The notes under the pieces were generated by a model, which was not told the DNA's origin, did no database searches, and was given only the letters and a program-made list of their open reading frames with translations. Position numbers and translations under genes: made by a program. Of a stretch of DNA of 64,000 nt, positions 53,962 to 64,000 are shown one piece after another. The stretch covers positions 365,884-429,883 of the forward strand of contig VFFE01007640.1 of assembly GCA_008921705.1 (NCBI GenBank). The letters are read 5' to 3'. Within the stretch, counting starts at the first letter, position 1, and each line of letters begins with the position of its first letter. Source of the DNA: Burhinus oedicnemus. Taxonomy: Eukaryota; Chordata; Aves; Charadriiformes; Burhinidae.

Positions 53962-56900
53962 GCCCCAAACAACAGAGGTATCAGTGTTCTGCAGGGAAGA
54001 GTAATTTCCATCAGCCTTTGAAGAAGTTTTTTGTATTCATTTCTTCATAAATGCTTGTGCAAAACCTCCCCAACATATAGGCTGTTCCAGTCCGAGGGCA
54101 GAATTCCCACATATATAGTGGCATATGAGTGATAACAACAGGGTTGAAGTGAGGTCCCCTAAGCACTTCACAGGAGACATTCAAAACTTTTCCGGAATAA
54201 ATCTTTGGAGAACACATTCACTAAGACAGCTATTCCCAGCCATTTATGTGATAAAGAGAGACCTTTAGGTTTCTATAGCCCTGTAAGTGTAAATGACATT
54301 ATACAGTATGTATGTACTGAATGAATAACAGGACTTGCAATCTAAAAGTACAAACGAAAATGCCACTAAAACATATGGTCTATTATGGTTAAATAGGTTT
54401 TTTTTCCAGGGTGTTAAGGAAAAAGGTGGTTGGTATGCTGGCTAGGTTATGTGAAATGCTTTAACACCTCTACGACTTGGGCTGTGCTTGGGTCCAACCC
54501 TGTACTCATTTGCATTTTGCCTGGAAGTCAGTGGCAGCTCCACTTATCTATAAAAGGATAGCTACAATAAACTGCTTGTTTGGGGTAGCCTAGAAGGAAA
54601 GTCTCGTAGCTGAGTCCTTGATGTAGGTCACCGCTTTGCCACAGACTTGTGAGACACTGAGAAAATCCCCTGGTGTGGGATAACATCTTCGGTTCAGAGA
54701 CCTGTATCAGAGCTGGCTGTCTAGGTCTCCTTTATTATTAATCAAGAGAAACACACCCTTCAATAGCACAATTCATACTTTAAAGACCAGTCTAAAGGTG
54801 AACTGCACCTCAAAAGTGTTTATACCTCTCCGGTGACATAAACCTGGACAGATGAATTTCACGTTCAGCATCTCTATCAAGTACTGCCAAACATGGCATA
54901 GTTTCTACCCTTTGTCTTCCACAACCGCTTCAGCCACAAGTTTCTTCTATAGATTTTTACAGTGTCAGGCACAACGAGGCACCTTGCTAACGTGCAGTTT
55001 CCAAGTATCATCGTGACATGAGTTACTGAACCATGAGCCACAGTCTTACTCTTCCACTTGAGCTCCGCGTAACCTGTTGGTTACATACACATACCCTTTT
55101 TTAATTCATATGACGAACATGTTCGATTTCCTAAAAAAAATAATTAACTCTTATGCTGTAGCACATCTAAGAGAAAAATAATGAAAACAATTTAGCTCAT
55201 GTTACTGGAGACTAGAAATACTTCTAAGCAGCCATATTTGAGGGTTATTGCAGGGTGTAAATAAAGAGTGGAGCTAACTTTGTTCTTGTGTATATCACCA
55301 TAAACTCAGAATGTTTGACTTGCTCGTGTTTGACCTTAGCATGGAATTTCCCATGTCAGGAAAGCACGGCTTTTGCATAGCAACACCCCTGGGATATAAC
55401 CCTCAAGCTATTTATATGTTACCAAAAAGACTATGTTCCAATAGTGCTTTTACTCTGGGAATAATAAGTAATAACTACTGTAGAATTTGGATGTGCACGC
55501 TGTTTTTAAACCTCAGTGACAATGTCAAAATGTTGCCTGGTAAATCAGAACTTAAAATGGAATTTTAAGATAGCGTGCAGAAGAATATTAAGTTTTGTTT
55601 AAATTTTTTTGCTTATAAATCTCATGAGTTGCAATGATTTTAAATAGTTAAAGCAATGTTTGTTTTTCTGTTACCTTTAAGTAATTGCTGTCATAAAGAT
55701 CAATACCAAGTTTCAGCTTAAAGAAAATTTCTATAACCGAGTTATAAACACTTTGTTCTAGTACGCACTACTACAATTCTGTGAGCGGGACTGCTGTAGA
55801 AACATCCTGGTGCTTTCCACAAAACAAGCAAAGCAATAAAGACAGCAAATATCCTATATAATGTGTGTTTAATGAGATTACTCACTGTAAATAACTCATG
55901 CAAAATGTTTCATGATGATGATGTCAAGCAGCTATGTGGGTCAGTCTGCAGATAATGGTTTTGTACAGCTTCATGTTTATCGTACTACTTTTTTAAGCAA
56001 ATTATCACCTTACCTTAAGAGTTTCTGAGCTTGTTTTGCAATTGTGAAACCCCTCCCCCGTTTCACTGGGATCACATGAACTGAAATGGGAGGAAGAATC
56101 ACCTATGTCATAAATTAAGTATATATATTTTATTGTCAAGCGGCTATTACCATTTAAAAAGATCTTACCTCCCCTTTCTTCCTTGCTTTTTGATGTAATA
56201 GACGACTAAATGGCTTTTTTTGCCCTATTTCTCTCCAAGTTTGCTCCTGAGCCCTGCTGGTAACACATACTCTGCTAGCGTCTGCCTCTACCTACCTGAG
56301 CATGAAGCATTTGCTGCCCTGCTGGGATGTGCCGTGGTTTGCTGGTAATTCAACACTACCTTAGTCTAGCTGGAACTTTCCCCACCGAACCCGTAAATCA
56401 GATTACAGGGGAGATGTCGCAGCTCTTCAGCACCTCCAGCTACAGCCAACAACAATAGGAACTGCAGGTTTTTTCCCCAGGGAAAGCTGGAGAGGGGTGG
56501 TGCAAATAAGAAGGAATCATCAGAGCTATCCGAGGGGAAGAGGGATTTCAGTGGCTATTTTAAAAAGCAGCTTCGTAGCTGGCAATTGGTGACGGACTCA
56601 GCAGTGCAGGGTACAGACAGCCTTTTTAAAGGGTAAAGAGGTGGACAGTAAACTGCCTTGAGCACTGGGCAAGGAGGGGTACAAGAGACTTTGGAATGAA
56701 GCAGATCTGCAGGAATATAGTGACCCAGCAGAAACATGCATGGCATTACTTTAGTACCTCCTTTAAAAATAAAGCGGAGCTTTAGCACTCAAAATTTTCC
56801 ATTACCGTCAGTGCTGAGGTGAAAGATAAAAGAACAGAGCATTTTATTAATAGCTCAGTTTTCAAATATTTCATGTTTGCCACAAAAAACATTCCCCACC

Positions 56901-56963
56901 ACCCGGATTGTCTGTGGAATTTATTAGCCAACAGGGTTTTAATAGAAAAAGACTTAAAGCTTA
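53962..56963. other. unassigned AT-rich DNA (3 kb)
   Basis: No gene or repeat recognised. A weak resemblance to the 5' part of MIR (TTGCCACAGACTTGTGAG at 54636) is too short to assign. Confidence 0.5.
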
Positions 56964-56980
56964 GAGGGAGAGAGAGAGAG
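56964..56980 (+). repeat. (GA)n short microsatellite
   Basis: GAGGGAGAGAGAGAGAG, seven GA units with one interruption. Confidence 0.85.
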
Positions 56981-57593
56981 CCCCTGCAAAAGGCACTTGC
57001 TGGAGTGCAGAGCTATTTATTTATTTTACAGAGCACATCTACACAGGAGAGGAAGGGACATCATTACGAGGCACAACGCAAAGTCCCAGGAGAGCCAAGT
57101 CTAGCCAAACAGAGGCATTTATTTGTTTTGTGTTTAAAGAGAGCAAGAATGATTTCAGAAACTATTCTTCCAGACTCATAGCCTTAAAACAAAGCAGGAT
57201 TTGCATGTTTCAGTATGTTTCTGCTTGGCTCTATCGTACAATATTGTGTCAGAACATTCTTTACATAGAGCACACAACCACCAGAACTAACATACAGGCA
57301 TTTTCCAAAACTATGAATTTTTTTAAAACAACTCCTGCGAAGTGAGTCTGAATACCACAACCTTGATTAGTTTGAACTAGGAATGTTTAAAGGCTAACTC
57401 CCAGATCAGGCTAAATTCAGATATTGTGCAGGACATTAGTGCATTCCTTTTCCTCCAGTGTTCCCAATAAACTGGGAAAAGAGAAAGCCGGAGTAAATTT
57501 ATCCTCCACGCACTGACCTATCCCATGTAAACAGAGCAATAATATCCTGCACATGTATGCAGGGTTCAAAAAGCAGAGACCTTTGCTCTCCTC
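56981..57593. other. unassigned DNA
   Basis: Nothing recognised. It is crossed by part of a 120-codon + frame (56819-57181) with no known domain. Confidence 0.5.
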
Positions 57594-57683
57594 GTGTTAC
57601 GGATAAAGGTAAACCGAGGGGCAGAAAGACTGAGGGCTCGGCTGCCGAGCAGGCTGGCGGCCAAAACTCGCACTAAATTTCCA
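57594..57683 (-). mobile_element. possible MIR-type SINE relic
   Basis: GTTACGGATAAAGGTAAACC and GAGGGGCAGAAAGACTGAGG resemble the reverse complement of MIR (ttttacagatgaggaaactgaggc, cagagaggttaagtgac). They are followed by GAGCAGGCTGGCGGCCAAAA and CTCGCACTAAATTTCC, where MIR has the cagcaggtcagtggcagagc region. Similarity is moderate and the piece is GC-shifted. Confidence 0.48.
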
Positions 57684-58030
57684 CAGAACACAGCACCCCT
57701 GTAAAGCTGCAGCCCGTGAGCTGCTGCATTTCCCCCTGTGAGGACCCTCGCTCAGGTTCCCCGACCCTCAAAGTCACCGTCCCCTTCTTTGCATGGAGGG
57801 GACAGCCGATGCTGAATGAGGCTCTGCTTAGGGCACGCACCAAAACCATTGCTTTTTGTGCCCGCACACCCTTCACCGCTCTCTCCTGCGGCTTCTCAGT
57901 GGCAGGTGACTCCCCAGAAGGGAACCTTTTGGCGGAAGGGGACGAGGACAGCGGGCTGAGGAACTCTGCTGAGAGCCCGGCAGGGAAAAGCAGAGGGATC
58001 CTACTCACGCTGCAGGGTGAGCTAAGGTGA
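57684..58030. other. CpG-enriched patch with open frames on both strands
   Basis: About 14 CpGs occur within 57716-58020, well above the neighbouring sequence. A 104-codon + frame (57716-58030) and a 111-codon - frame (57673-58008) overlap almost completely. CAGGGTGAGC near 58012-58021 resembles a 5' splice site on the + strand. None of the translated residues resembles a family I know. It could be an exon of an unknown transcript, a weak CpG island or simply a GC-rich segment. Confidence 0.35.
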
Positions 58031-58786
58031 ATGTTTGTGCTGAACGCTGAACTCAGGAAGAGCTGTCAACGGGGCTAGAAGAAAAGACAACCCCAAATGT
58101 TCTTGCGACACGGGTGCAGCCTGCGTATTCATTATCTTTGTATAACGAATCTAGCGAGCAAGCAACCCCAGTGATAGGAAGCTTTAGTATGCTAAAGAGC
58201 AGCGCAGTGAACTCCTTTTGGAGTATTTTATAATCAAACACTACAAATCCTTCGGAAGACATGACTAAAAGTGCAAGTGCAGACAAAGCCACCCTTAGGT
58301 AATTCCCTTGATTAAAACTCTCAGCCTTAAAATGAATCTAATTAAGGACATTGTGAAGGCACAGAAAGGCAGTGTTCACTTATGCCCTCTTTTGCAGATG
58401 GTGAGTTGCCAAACAGAACTGAGAATCTTAATTGCAAGAATCATCAGTAAATTCAAAAAGGATGGTAAATTAGGGACTGCAAAAGGCAGGCTGTTACATA
58501 AGAGCAAGGCTGCCAGATCTCCTGGTTCTCGCATTGGATGGGAAAGGCGCTCCCAAGAGAGGACACAGTGCTTTTTACAAAAACAGCTGAAAAAGGAGAG
58601 AAAAACCTAGCCCAGACTCATGTCATCCTGAGTGACACAGCCAGCAAAACTGATGAAAGAGGCTACCTTTTCTACCAGTTTGTTTTTTCTTCATTATTTG
58701 ACACTGTTCCGTATACCGCTCTTGAGACACATCCGAACACACACTACGGTCATCTAATCTAGCTGTCACAACTGGTCAGATCTCTG

Positions 58787-58787
<1 letters not shown>
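58031..58787. other. unassigned DNA
   Basis: Nothing firmly recognised. A 100-codon lysine-rich + frame at 58308-58610 has no identifiable domain. Confidence 0.5.

Positions 58788-58819
<32 letters not shown>
58788..58819. repeat. T32 homopolymer
   Basis: Thirty-two consecutive T's, the longest homopolymer in the window. No reverse polyadenylation signal (TTTATT) lies directly to the right, so a - strand processed retrocopy is not supported. The length in the assembly may be inexact. Confidence 0.95.
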
Positions 58820-58820
<1 letters not shown>

Positions 58821-59385
58821 TTAATCTTTCAAGCCTTCCATAGCAGGTAGAAGTCCATAGATACTTTGATGCATCACTGGACATTTTCATTTCATTAATC
58901 ACCTTTCTATCACAATGCTGACGTTTCACAGATGTTCTTCTCAGATAAAAGCAAGGTAGTTAAAAAATACTTTCAAAATCAGATGGTGAAAAGCACTGAC
59001 CACCTAGAAGTTTGTTTCTGTTGGATTTAATTTTCCCCACCTGTCTGCATTTGTATCCCAAGAAAAGAAATCTACTGACGTATGGTAAAAAAATGCTTAT
59101 AAATATCTGATACAGGTAAAGTAGACAGAAAAATCTGTTTGGTTGCATAGAAAATGGTTTGATAAAAAAGAAGCAGGAGGTACTTGGGAATTACAACTTA
59201 TTTGTGGGGTAGTGCTGAGCTCCTTCACTCCATTCAACTCTTATAATCAAGTAAAATACAGATGGAAGCAAGCTCCAAGTAGGCAATTACCTCAAGGACC
59301 GCCTGTTGTACTCTACATTCAAACAAAAAATTGCAACTAAGTGAATGGTTGGACTGTATTCTAATAGTAAGTTGGGGATTTTTTT
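58820..59385. other. unassigned AT-rich DNA
   Basis: Nothing recognised. Confidence 0.5.
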
Positions 59386-60332
59386 CATAGACTCATAGAA
59401 TAGTTTGTGTTGAAAGAAACCTTTAAAGATCATCTAGTGCAACCTCCCTCTGCACTGGGCAGGGACATCTTTCACTAGATCAGGTTGCCCAAAGCCCCAT
59501 CCAACCTGGCCTTGAACAGTTCCAGGCACGGGACATCCACAACTTCCCTGGGCAACCTGTTCATCATCTTCATCATAAAAAATTTCTTCCTTATGTCCAA
59601 TCTAAACATACCCTCTTTCAGTTGCCCCTTGTCCTGTCACTACAGGTCTTGGTAAAAAGTCTCTCTCCATCTTTCTTATAAGCCCCCTTTTTATATTGAA
59701 AAGCTGCAATAAGATCTCCCTGGAGCCTTCTCCTCTTCAGGCTGAACAACCCCAACTCTCTCAGCCTGTCTTCACAGGAGAGGTGCTCCAGCCCTCTGAT
59801 CATTTCTGTGGCCCTCCTCTGGACTCGCTTCGACAGGTCCATGTCTTTCGTACCTTGGGGGCTCCAGACCTGGACACATTATTCCAGGTGGGGTGTCATG
59901 AGAGTGAAGTAGAGGGGCAGAATCACCTCCCTTAACCTGCTGGCCATGCTTCTTTTGATGCAGCCCAGGATGCAGTTGGCTTTCTGGGCTGCAAGTGCAC
60001 ATTGCTGGCTCATGTTGAGCTTCTCTTCCACCAACGCCCGCAAGTCCTTCTTGGCAGGGCTGCTCTCAATCCCTTCATCCCCTAGCCTGTATTGATACCG
60101 GGGCTTGCCCTGACCCAGGTGCAGGACCTTGCACTTGACCTTGTTGACCCTCATGAGACTCACACAGGCCCATTCCTCAAGCCTGTTAAGGTCTCTCTGG
60201 ATGGTATACCTTCCCTCTAGCATATCAACTACATCACTCAGCTTCATGTCATCTGCAAATTTGCTGAGGGTGCACTCAATCCCACTGTCTATGTTGTTGA
60301 TTAAGATATTAAATAGTGTTGGTTCCAGTACC
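59386..60332 (-). mobile_element. CR1 retrotransposon, 5'-truncated (0.95 kb)
   Basis: Reversed terminal octamers (CATAGACTCATAGAATAG) at the left, then the CATCTAGTGCAACCTCCCTC and CACTAGATCAGGTTGCCCAA blocks of the 3' untranslated region, then the C-terminal third of ORF2 up to about CCAGTACC at 60332, where similarity ends. Its 3' end differs from the long copy at 32436-36049 and matches that of 47344-47458. Confidence 0.95.
59530..60300 (-). pseudogene. CR1 ORF2 C-terminal remnant with intact FADD motif
   Basis: On the - strand the order is [10 protein letters not shown] (motif C, about 60239-60268), [59 protein letters not shown], then [40 protein letters not shown] and SDRTRGN. These are the reverse-transcriptase motif C and the C-terminal thumb/connection blocks of CR1. 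The catalytic FADD is preserved, but everything before it (endonuclease and most of the polymerase) is missing. The frame is interrupted at least between 60247-59879 and 59842-59618 and before the stop. The left limit of the coding part is approximate. Confidence 0.9.
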
Positions 60333-63219
60333 AGTTTCCACTCTAACAGTTTAAAAATAACATTTCTTGGAGTTATTCTGATCTTAGACCACTTCTAGTG
60401 CTAACAAAGACAACAAAGCTCAATCTTCACTTTACCATTTTCTGTAACAGTATAGAAATTTGCAAAATAGCAGGTCTATAGATACTACCTTTCCATGCAC
60501 ACATATCTGGTGTAACAAGAGACAAGAAAAGAATATTCAAGCTAAATGCTTTTATTTTTTGATGGTTTAAGAAATACCCAAAGCAGTTAAAGCCACTATC
60601 TGAAAAGCCAGGTCTTGGTGCTAGTGGAAATCATTGAGTGCAACTGCTTCTGACTTACTACAAATGCCCAGTATGCTTCCATTTCTCAAAGCACCAGACT
60701 GCCATACTTGTGCTTTATGCTGCAACCCTCTTAATATAAACAAAAAACAACAAGACCACATCACAAAGTCAATCCAAAGCCTTTGAGAATGAAAACTAAT
60801 AATTAAGAAGAGTTGCTAACATAGTTACTGGGCTAGATTCTCACCTGGTAAAAAACTGTTTAACTCAACTGTTCAATTAATACTTTTAAGTGGGTCTATT
60901 TTGATACAGATCAACAATGATATCATTAATTTTAACATATTATAAGGACAACCAAAACCACAGGGTTTACAATCACCTGCAAGATTAGTGAGAGACTGAG
61001 GGAGAGCAAAAACTTGAATTTGTTTCTCATTCATCTGCTCATAAAAGGTGACAAGTTGATAGCTGTGGACCGACATCATGCTGTGGTCCAGAGCCAAAGA
61101 AAATGTCAACTAAATCCTGCCAAGTCCTCAACTGAGATAAATCGTCACAGCTCTATTAGTCAGCCCTCTACTCTTAACTTCCAGCATCCAAGGATTTGGC
61201 TCTATCTACAACGTATGTTCAGACAAGATACAAATCAATGCGGTGTCAACTTGACCACAGTATCTTTCTTCTCTTCAAATATTACTGTGTCTTTGATAGT
61301 TAAAAGCAAATCTCACTGAACACATCTAATTGGCAGGAGGAGGAAAGCATTTACAAAGGTCATTTCCTATAAATCCAACAAACTAAAGTTCACTCATTGC
61401 CCATCATCCTAAAAGTTGTTACCTACAATGAGCAAGTTTTCCCACTTATTAGTCTGTAAAGCACTTGGCATCATCAGTCTTTCTTTCCTCCATGAGAATG
61501 TGGAAAAGAAAAGACGCATCTTCCCTTCCTCGTGTCACCACCTGGGTCTGGGGACAGCCTGGTGATTTACACGTCAGTTTTTTCTGGCAGACCCTGCAGG
61601 AGCTTATGAATGAATTCCCACAAACTCTCTCCATAACCAGGCAAAACTAGGAGGCTCCCAGTCATCACACTCAGCTGGAGCACAGAGTTATAGCAACCAA
61701 CAGCAACTTCACACTCCTCTGAGCTGGACACCAACAACAACCATACCACGCTTGTCACTGATCCCCATTGCTCCATGTGGAATCAATTAAATTCCCGAAG
61801 AGGCTGAACTTTTGAAGAAGCCCTGCTAAGCCACTACCCAACATTTCAACAGCTCAGGCTTCCCAAGGAGCTTGGTTTGGCCTTAGGACTCGCTTCTGTT
61901 CTTTCTCAAATGCACTGAGTATGGAAATTTTACCCGACGGGGCTGTTCCGAACACAGAGACTTACCATTCAGTCTCTCAAATCTTTGTATTAAAAGGCTC
62001 AAACTTACGGTAGAGTGCTGAATGGGTATCCAGGCAGGTGTTTCGACTGAGCTTTTGTGGGATGGGCATCTGCCATGGCTCTGCTGCAAATAAGTGAAAA
62101 TGGCATTATACACAACACAGTATGTGCTGCAATCACTAGGCACAATGGACTCCATTCCAGATGGAGCATCTATGAGTTTGCTAGCACGCATTACACCCCA
62201 CAAAGTCATTTTCCACTGTCATGTAGGGAAAATAATCTGCAGTTCGCAGGACCAAAAAGGCCTCAACGGTTACCCATTAATTTTGCTTTGAAGTTCTCAG
62301 GTTTTTGGGTGAACATATCCTTCATTCACTCTGAACCCCAAGCCTCTGCCATCTGGCTTTCCTCCACACTGGAGCAGTCAGAGAACAACAGTGGAACTTT
62401 AGGTAGTAGGTAGATATTGGCTTTTTTCTCCCAATTTTATGACAAGCCATTTCCATTACATCCTCTTTGATAGCTGCAGCTTGAACAACCCCAGGGCTAT
62501 TTTCCAGGACGAGTAAGTCTTTCCCAGATTTTTAGGATGCATTTCTTTGCTGAGTACAACACTCTGCTTGCTCCCCAGATTGGCCCCTGGAGGACACGGA
62601 GCAAGTACCCAAGACTCCTGCAGTTCCCTGAAACTTTGCAGAACCAAGAGAGTGAGGGATTAATTTAACGTCTAATGTTCCACACGGCAGTGCAAGATGC
62701 AACCATCAGGCCTTCGGGCTGATCTTCCTGTAATTTCCCTTGCATTTGCAGTGATTCAATTACATTTTAGCAAAGGCTTGGAGCCCATCAGAACAAATTG
62801 CACAGCAGATTGGGTCAGAGTCCCTGAAGAAAAGTTCAGAATAAATTCTGGTGTCTGCCACCATTACTCTCAGCATTTCACACAAGCGTCAAACTATTAT
62901 TTAGCTCCTTCAACTAGAGGACTCTTATAATCATGTGTGTTCCTGAAACTGGAAATAATGTGGGAAAAAAAGCTTCCTTCCTTTTATTTTCCTTTAAGCC
63001 AGACATATCTCAAGCAACTACATTACACCTTTCTTTTCCCCATGCTGAGAGCAAAGGAGAGCAACCTCTGCAAACACTAATGATTAGGCTTCACACGATT
63101 TTCAATTTTGAGTCTGATTTAACAACATCAACTAACAGCGCACTATGAGTGCTTTGTTCTTTATCACCAAAAAGTAAACATTTGTAAAGCATTGCAATAC
63201 TAACTATTTTTATAAGTTT
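60333..63219. other. unassigned DNA
   Basis: No gene or repeat recognised. A 118-codon + frame (62057-62413) overlaps a 108-codon - frame (61883-62209), neither with known domains. Confidence 0.5.
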
Positions 63220-63232
63220 AAAAAAAAAAAAA
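63220..63232. repeat. A13 homopolymer
   Basis: Thirteen consecutive A's in an AT-rich context. Confidence 0.9.
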
Positions 63233-64000
63233 TTGTGTATATCTGTTTCAGCTTTATATTCCCCAAACCTTAAAAACCAGTTATCTTTTCTGTTTTCACT
63301 TAGACAACTTTAAGGAATATTCAAAACAACAGCTAGCAAGCAAGAAGCATTGTACCTTTAGATGAAAGTTTAGAATTCTTGTTTAAAAGGATTTGAAAAA
63401 GTCACTGCTATCATGTCAGCAATATCCTGTGGGTGTGTGTTATCTCCTGTAAGAAAGGAATGAATGCAACAGCAAACTATGTAATCCTATCAAAATAATA
63501 AAACTGTAAACGAATTTTGATCAAAAAACTGCATGAAATAATGGTAATTATTTCTTCCTTTCTTTAACAATTGTAGGTCTTCGGTCTTTAATCCAAGCCA
63601 AGATAAAGGCAAGAAAATTAATAATTTGCTTTGGACAGGAAACATTTTTCTGATTGAAAAGCCTGATCTTACAAATTCAGGTAACCGTGTATAACATGTT
63701 TATCAGTAGACTCCTCAAAAAGACTCCTCACATTCTTAAAGAGGATACATCTGCAAAATACAAGCTCCAGATCTCATAGCAGGAGGTGCTAATACTCTGC
63801 AAATATTCTCGACTTTAAGATTCATACCAAAATTGCCCCAGGGCCCCGAATCACATGACTCAAGCTGCATATTCAAAGACCAGAAAGACAGAGGTAACTG
63901 GGAATTGCTCCTAGGCAGCAGTTCTCCAGAGATCCCAATTCTTCAGCACAAGGGCTGGGCTGATCGTGCATCTGGGCTGTAGGGTGACCTGCAGAGTTTG
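63233..64000. other. unassigned DNA
   Basis: Nothing recognised up to the right edge. TTTCTTTAACAATTGTAG near 63557-63575 resembles a splice acceptor but leads into no recognisable coding exon. Confidence 0.45.

Noticed and set aside
54636..54665. TTGCCACAGACTTGTGAG, similar to the 5' part of MIR
   Set aside because: Only a short match, with no continuation into the TGTAAAATGGGG core.
58390..58460. CTCTTTTGCAGATGGTGAGT followed by AACTGAG, possible reversed MIR
   Set aside because: Too diverged and not supported by the expected downstream block.

Overview
The window looks like non-coding nuclear DNA from a bird. The evidence is the repeat content: many CR1 retrotransposon (LINE) copies whose 3' ends carry ATTCTATG/ATTCTGTG-type octamers, one solo retroviral LTR of a type common in birds, and a few very old MIR-like SINE remnants. 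Base composition is AT-rich with few CpGs. There are no operons, ribosome-binding sites or dense open frames. The window appears intergenic or deep-intronic. I found no exon of a cellular protein-coding gene that I could recognise, and no tRNA, rRNA, snoRNA or CRISPR array. Almost all open frames of 60-130 codons look like chance frames; the exceptions lie inside CR1 copies.

Layout. 0-12.9 kb: unannotated single-copy-like DNA with a purine tract (1.4 kb), a pyrimidine tract ending in a splice-acceptor-like TAG (2.4-2.5 kb), a solo LTR on the + strand (3538-4030) with TATA box and polyadenylation signal, a hairpin (7.65 kb) and a TA-rich palindrome (9.5 kb). 12.9-16 kb: two 3'-terminal CR1 fragments on the + strand. 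16-24.8 kb: nothing recognised beyond simple repeats. 24.8-25.0 kb: a truncated CR1 on the - strand. 32.4-36.05 kb: the main feature, a 3.6-kb CR1 on the - strand. It keeps the C-terminal half of ORF1 (an SGNH/GDS hydrolase-like domain) and an essentially full-length ORF2 (endonuclease plus reverse transcriptase), both inactivated by stops and frameshifts. 42.6-48.0 kb: a repeat-rich stretch with two truncated CR1 copies and two much older, heavily decayed CR1-type reverse-transcriptase fragments, recognisable mainly by protein-level similarity. 53.3 and 57.6 kb: probable MIR-type SINE relics. 59.4-60.3 kb: a 0.95-kb CR1 on the - strand that still encodes an intact FADD motif. The remainder is unassigned.

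How it works together: there is no gene system here. The window records at least three layers of retrotransposition (MIR and ancient CR1, then younger CR1, then an LTR retrovirus reduced to a solo LTR) plus several short local tandem duplications. I found no convincing undescribed system. The most checkable observations are the two ancient CR1 fragments, the exact lesions in the long CR1, the LTR boundaries, and a CpG-enriched patch at 57.7-58.0 kb.
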